From Proteus faecis (GTDB lineage Bacteria > Pseudomonadota > Gammaproteobacteria > Enterobacterales > Enterobacteriaceae): 64,000 nucleotides of DNA. This document shows, in pieces, positions 62,440 to 64,000 of the stretch; position 1 is the first letter of the stretch, and the number at the start of each line of letters is the position of its first letter. The stretch covers positions 1 through 64,000 of the forward strand of contig NZ_PENZ01000051.1 in assembly GCF_003144395.1 (NCBI RefSeq). Direction: 5' to 3'. Made by a program: the position numbers and the translations under genes. The notes beneath the pieces were generated by a model, which was not told the origin of the DNA, did not search any database, and saw nothing but the letters and a program-made list of their open reading frames with translations.

Positions 62440-63246
62440 ATGAATAACTTAACAATAATTATCCCAACATTTAATAGGCCAGATAAATTAAATAGAACAT
62501 TAAATCTTCTAAATAAAAAAAATTATAAATTTAATATCATAGTCGTTGATGATGGCTCATCTTCAACAAACAGGAATAAAAATAAAAAAATTTGTCAAAA
62601 CTTTATTAATGTTGCCTATTATTGGCAAAATAACTCTGGACCATCACAAGCCAGGCTATTAGGCTTATTAAAGTCTCAAACTAAATATATTTCTTTTCTT
62701 GACTGTGATGACTATATTTCTATCGATTGTATTAAGGAAGTATGTTTTCTTCTTGAAAAAGAAAATAAATATGACTATGTAACAATTCAAAGTCAGTATG
62801 TTACTGATATTGAAAAAAGTTTGTTATTAACATGTACTCAGGAAAAAACAATTTCAAGAAAAATTAAAAATAATTTATTAAATACAATAATTGAACTGAT
62901 CGGTTTTCCTATTAATTTCATATCTGGATGGAATCAATCAAATAGCATATATAAAAGAGAAAAAATATTAAAAATTTATAAAGTAAGAAATTTATCTTGG
63001 GCTGAGGATATTCCATTAAAAATCATGGTTAATAGATTTTTAAATGGATTAAGTATTAAAAAAAACAATGCATCATTAATCGAAGTTTCACATGGCAGGG
63101 GCTATCAATATTCCTTTAAACAAATCATCAACCTAGCTAAAGAAATAAACAATAATGAAGACAAAAAGATTGTTAATTTAATTTTATCTATCATAACCAT
63201 ACTTAGATATATACCATCCATGCTAATAAAAAAACTAAAAGGGTAA
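62440..63246 (+). CDS. GT2-family glycosyltransferase
   Basis: GT-A fold sugar transferase of 268 residues. The N-terminal LTIIIPTFNRPDKLNRTLN, VVDDGSSS nucleotide-binding site and FLDCDDYI acidic metal-binding motif are intact. NNSGPSQARLLGLLKS is also typical. The C-terminal part (LSWAEDIPLKIMVNRFL) fits the catalytic-base region. It starts 4 bp after licD, so the genes are in one operon. The donor sugar and linkage are unknown. Confidence 0.87.
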   Translation: MNNLTIIIPTFNRPDKLNRTLNLLNKKNYKFNIIVVDDGSSSTNRNKNKKICQNFINVAYYWQNNSGPSQARLLGLLKSQTKYISFLDCDDYISIDCIKEVCFLLEKENKYDYVTIQSQYVTDIEKSLLLTCTQEKTISRKIKNNLLNTIIELIGFPINFISGWNQSNSIYKREKILKIYKVRNLSWAEDIPLKIMVNRFLNGLSIKKNNASLIEVSHGRGYQYSFKQIINLAKEINNNEDKKIVNLILSIITILRYIPSMLIKKLKG

Positions 63247-63250
63247 ATTA

Positions 63251-63925
63251 ATGAATATTTCCGATATTGATATTTGTATAATCTCATTGGAATCTGACAT
63301 AGCGAGAAGAGAAAAACTTCTGGACAATCTTTCTCATTATAAACTTAATCCAAGAGTAAGCATCGCAATTAATGGAAAAAAGCTTTCTGCAGAAGATTAC
63401 TTCCTCAATGCTAAAGCCAAAACATCTAAATTTAACGGGAGAACGATGTTAACCCCATCTGAATTAGGATGCTTTCTTAGCCACAAAAAAGCCATCTATG
63501 AATTTTTAGAAAGTAAAAAAAAGTATTTGCTTATTCTCGAAGATGACGTAGCTATAGAACACGATATATTACACCTATTTTCTAATATTAACTCCTTAGA
63601 AGAAAACTCTATTTATATTTTAGGTGGCCAGGATGGTTTAAACAGCTTCAATCGAGTAATTTTATCTAAAAAAAATAAAATAGGCTTTAGCAAGGTTCGA
63701 TTCAATACTCATAGATGGATTTATAGAACTTGTTGTTATTTAATTACACAAGAAACAGCCAAAAAAATATATAATTTTATGAAAGATAATACTTACATGG
63801 CTGATGACTGGAAACTTATTATAAAAAATACTTCTATTAAAAGTATTTACTATTCATACTTTTTTTCACATCCGATTGATTTAAACAATAGTCATATAGA
63901 AAAAGAAAGAGAGTATTTAAAATAA
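63251..63925 (+). CDS. GT25-family glycosyltransferase
   Basis: A 224-residue GT25 protein. It shows ICIISLESDIARREKLLDNL, TPSELGCFLSHKKAIYEF and the acidic LLILEDDVAIEHDI motif, and is shorter than the one at 54172. The C-terminal HRWIYRTCCYLITQETAKKI corresponds to the family block that follows the acidic motif. It follows the GT2 gene by 4 bp. The stop codon overlaps or touches the ATG of the next gene, which runs off the window. Confidence 0.86.
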   Translation: MNISDIDICIISLESDIARREKLLDNLSHYKLNPRVSIAINGKKLSAEDYFLNAKAKTSKFNGRTMLTPSELGCFLSHKKAIYEFLESKKKYLLILEDDVAIEHDILHLFSNINSLEENSIYILGGQDGLNSFNRVILSKKNKIGFSKVRFNTHRWIYRTCCYLITQETAKKIYNFMKDNTYMADDWKLIIKNTSIKSIYYSYFFSHPIDLNNSHIEKEREYLK

Positions 63926-64000
63926 ATGATATATTTGATTAGTAACTTTCTATCACTAACTTACTTCTATATATATAGTAAATTCAATTATTCTATTCAC
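63926..64000 (+). CDS. Partial gene cut by the right edge, hydrophobic N-terminus (possibly Wzy)
   Basis: An open frame of 25 codons from ATG at 63926 to the end of the window, immediately after the GT25 stop. The visible residues (MIYLISNFLSLTYFYIYS then KFNYSIH) are strongly hydrophobic and aromatic, as in the first span of a membrane protein. No wzy polymerase has appeared yet in the cluster, so an O-antigen polymerase is a reasonable guess. It cannot be confirmed from 25 residues. Confidence 0.45.
   Translation, partial: MIYLISNFLSLTYFYIYSKFNYSIH

Overview
The window is a chromosomal segment of a low-GC enterobacterium of the order Enterobacterales, almost certainly a Proteus species (family Morganellaceae). 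This rests on three things. Most housekeeping proteins look closely related to their E. coli counterparts but have AT-rich codon use. The gene order is the E. coli murI-btuB-trmA-fabR-sthA-oxyR-arg, met-rpmE-priA-cytR-ftsN-hslVU-menA-rraA-zapB-glpFK and fpr-tpiA-sbp-pfkA-cpx order with local rearrangements. An O-antigen-type cluster begins just after cpxA, the usual site in Proteus. The species cannot be fixed from sequence reading alone.

Layout. 1-200: tandem rRNA operon promoters firing leftwards out of the window. 203-8072: murI and btuB (with a cobalamin riboswitch), trmA, yijD, fabR, sthA and oxyR. 8263-14068: the arginine genes argCBGH, divergent from argE, with paired ARG boxes between them. 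14105-15919: a palindromic repeat and poxB. 16487-20019: an accessory cassette of two small membrane proteins (the first DUF3100-like), an M20 amidohydrolase and a convergent CysB-like LysR regulator. This is the best candidate for an undescribed uptake-and-hydrolysis system. 20726-26379: proP, phrB and ppc. 26880-27170: a possible short transcript encoding a 28-residue peptide. 27286-31494: the metBL operon divergent from metJ, with four tandem met boxes. 31535-33127: a HipA-family kinase of the HipH/YjjJ type between two near-identical terminator copies. 33201-44657: rpmE, priA, cytR, ftsN, hslVU, menA, rraA, zapB and glpFK. 44742-51445: emrD, fpr, yiiR, yiiQ, tpiA, sbp and pfkA. 51978-54957: a short-chain dehydrogenase and two glycosyltransferases, the latter very AT-rich.

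54985-57951: the Cpx envelope-stress locus. cpxP carries a recognisable CpxQ small RNA in its 3' untranslated region, and cpxRA is divergent behind a perfect CpxR box. 58237-64000: a JUMPstart/ops element followed by the first part of an O-antigen or related surface-polysaccharide cluster. It contains a fused CDP-ribitol synthase of the Bcs1 type, an opposite-strand DUF1919 gene, a Wzx flippase, a LicD-family phosphotransferase, GT2 and GT25 glycosyltransferases, and the first 25 codons of a further gene cut by the window edge.

How it fits together. Bcs1 would make CDP-ribitol, and LicD is the natural candidate to transfer ribitol phosphate from it. Wzx would flip the finished unit, with RfaH recruited at ops to keep transcription going. 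The Cpx system next door senses envelope damage. The arg, met, glp, pfkA and btuB regions each carry visible operator or riboswitch candidates matching their known regulators. All functions are assigned by recognising motifs and families by eye. No database search was run.
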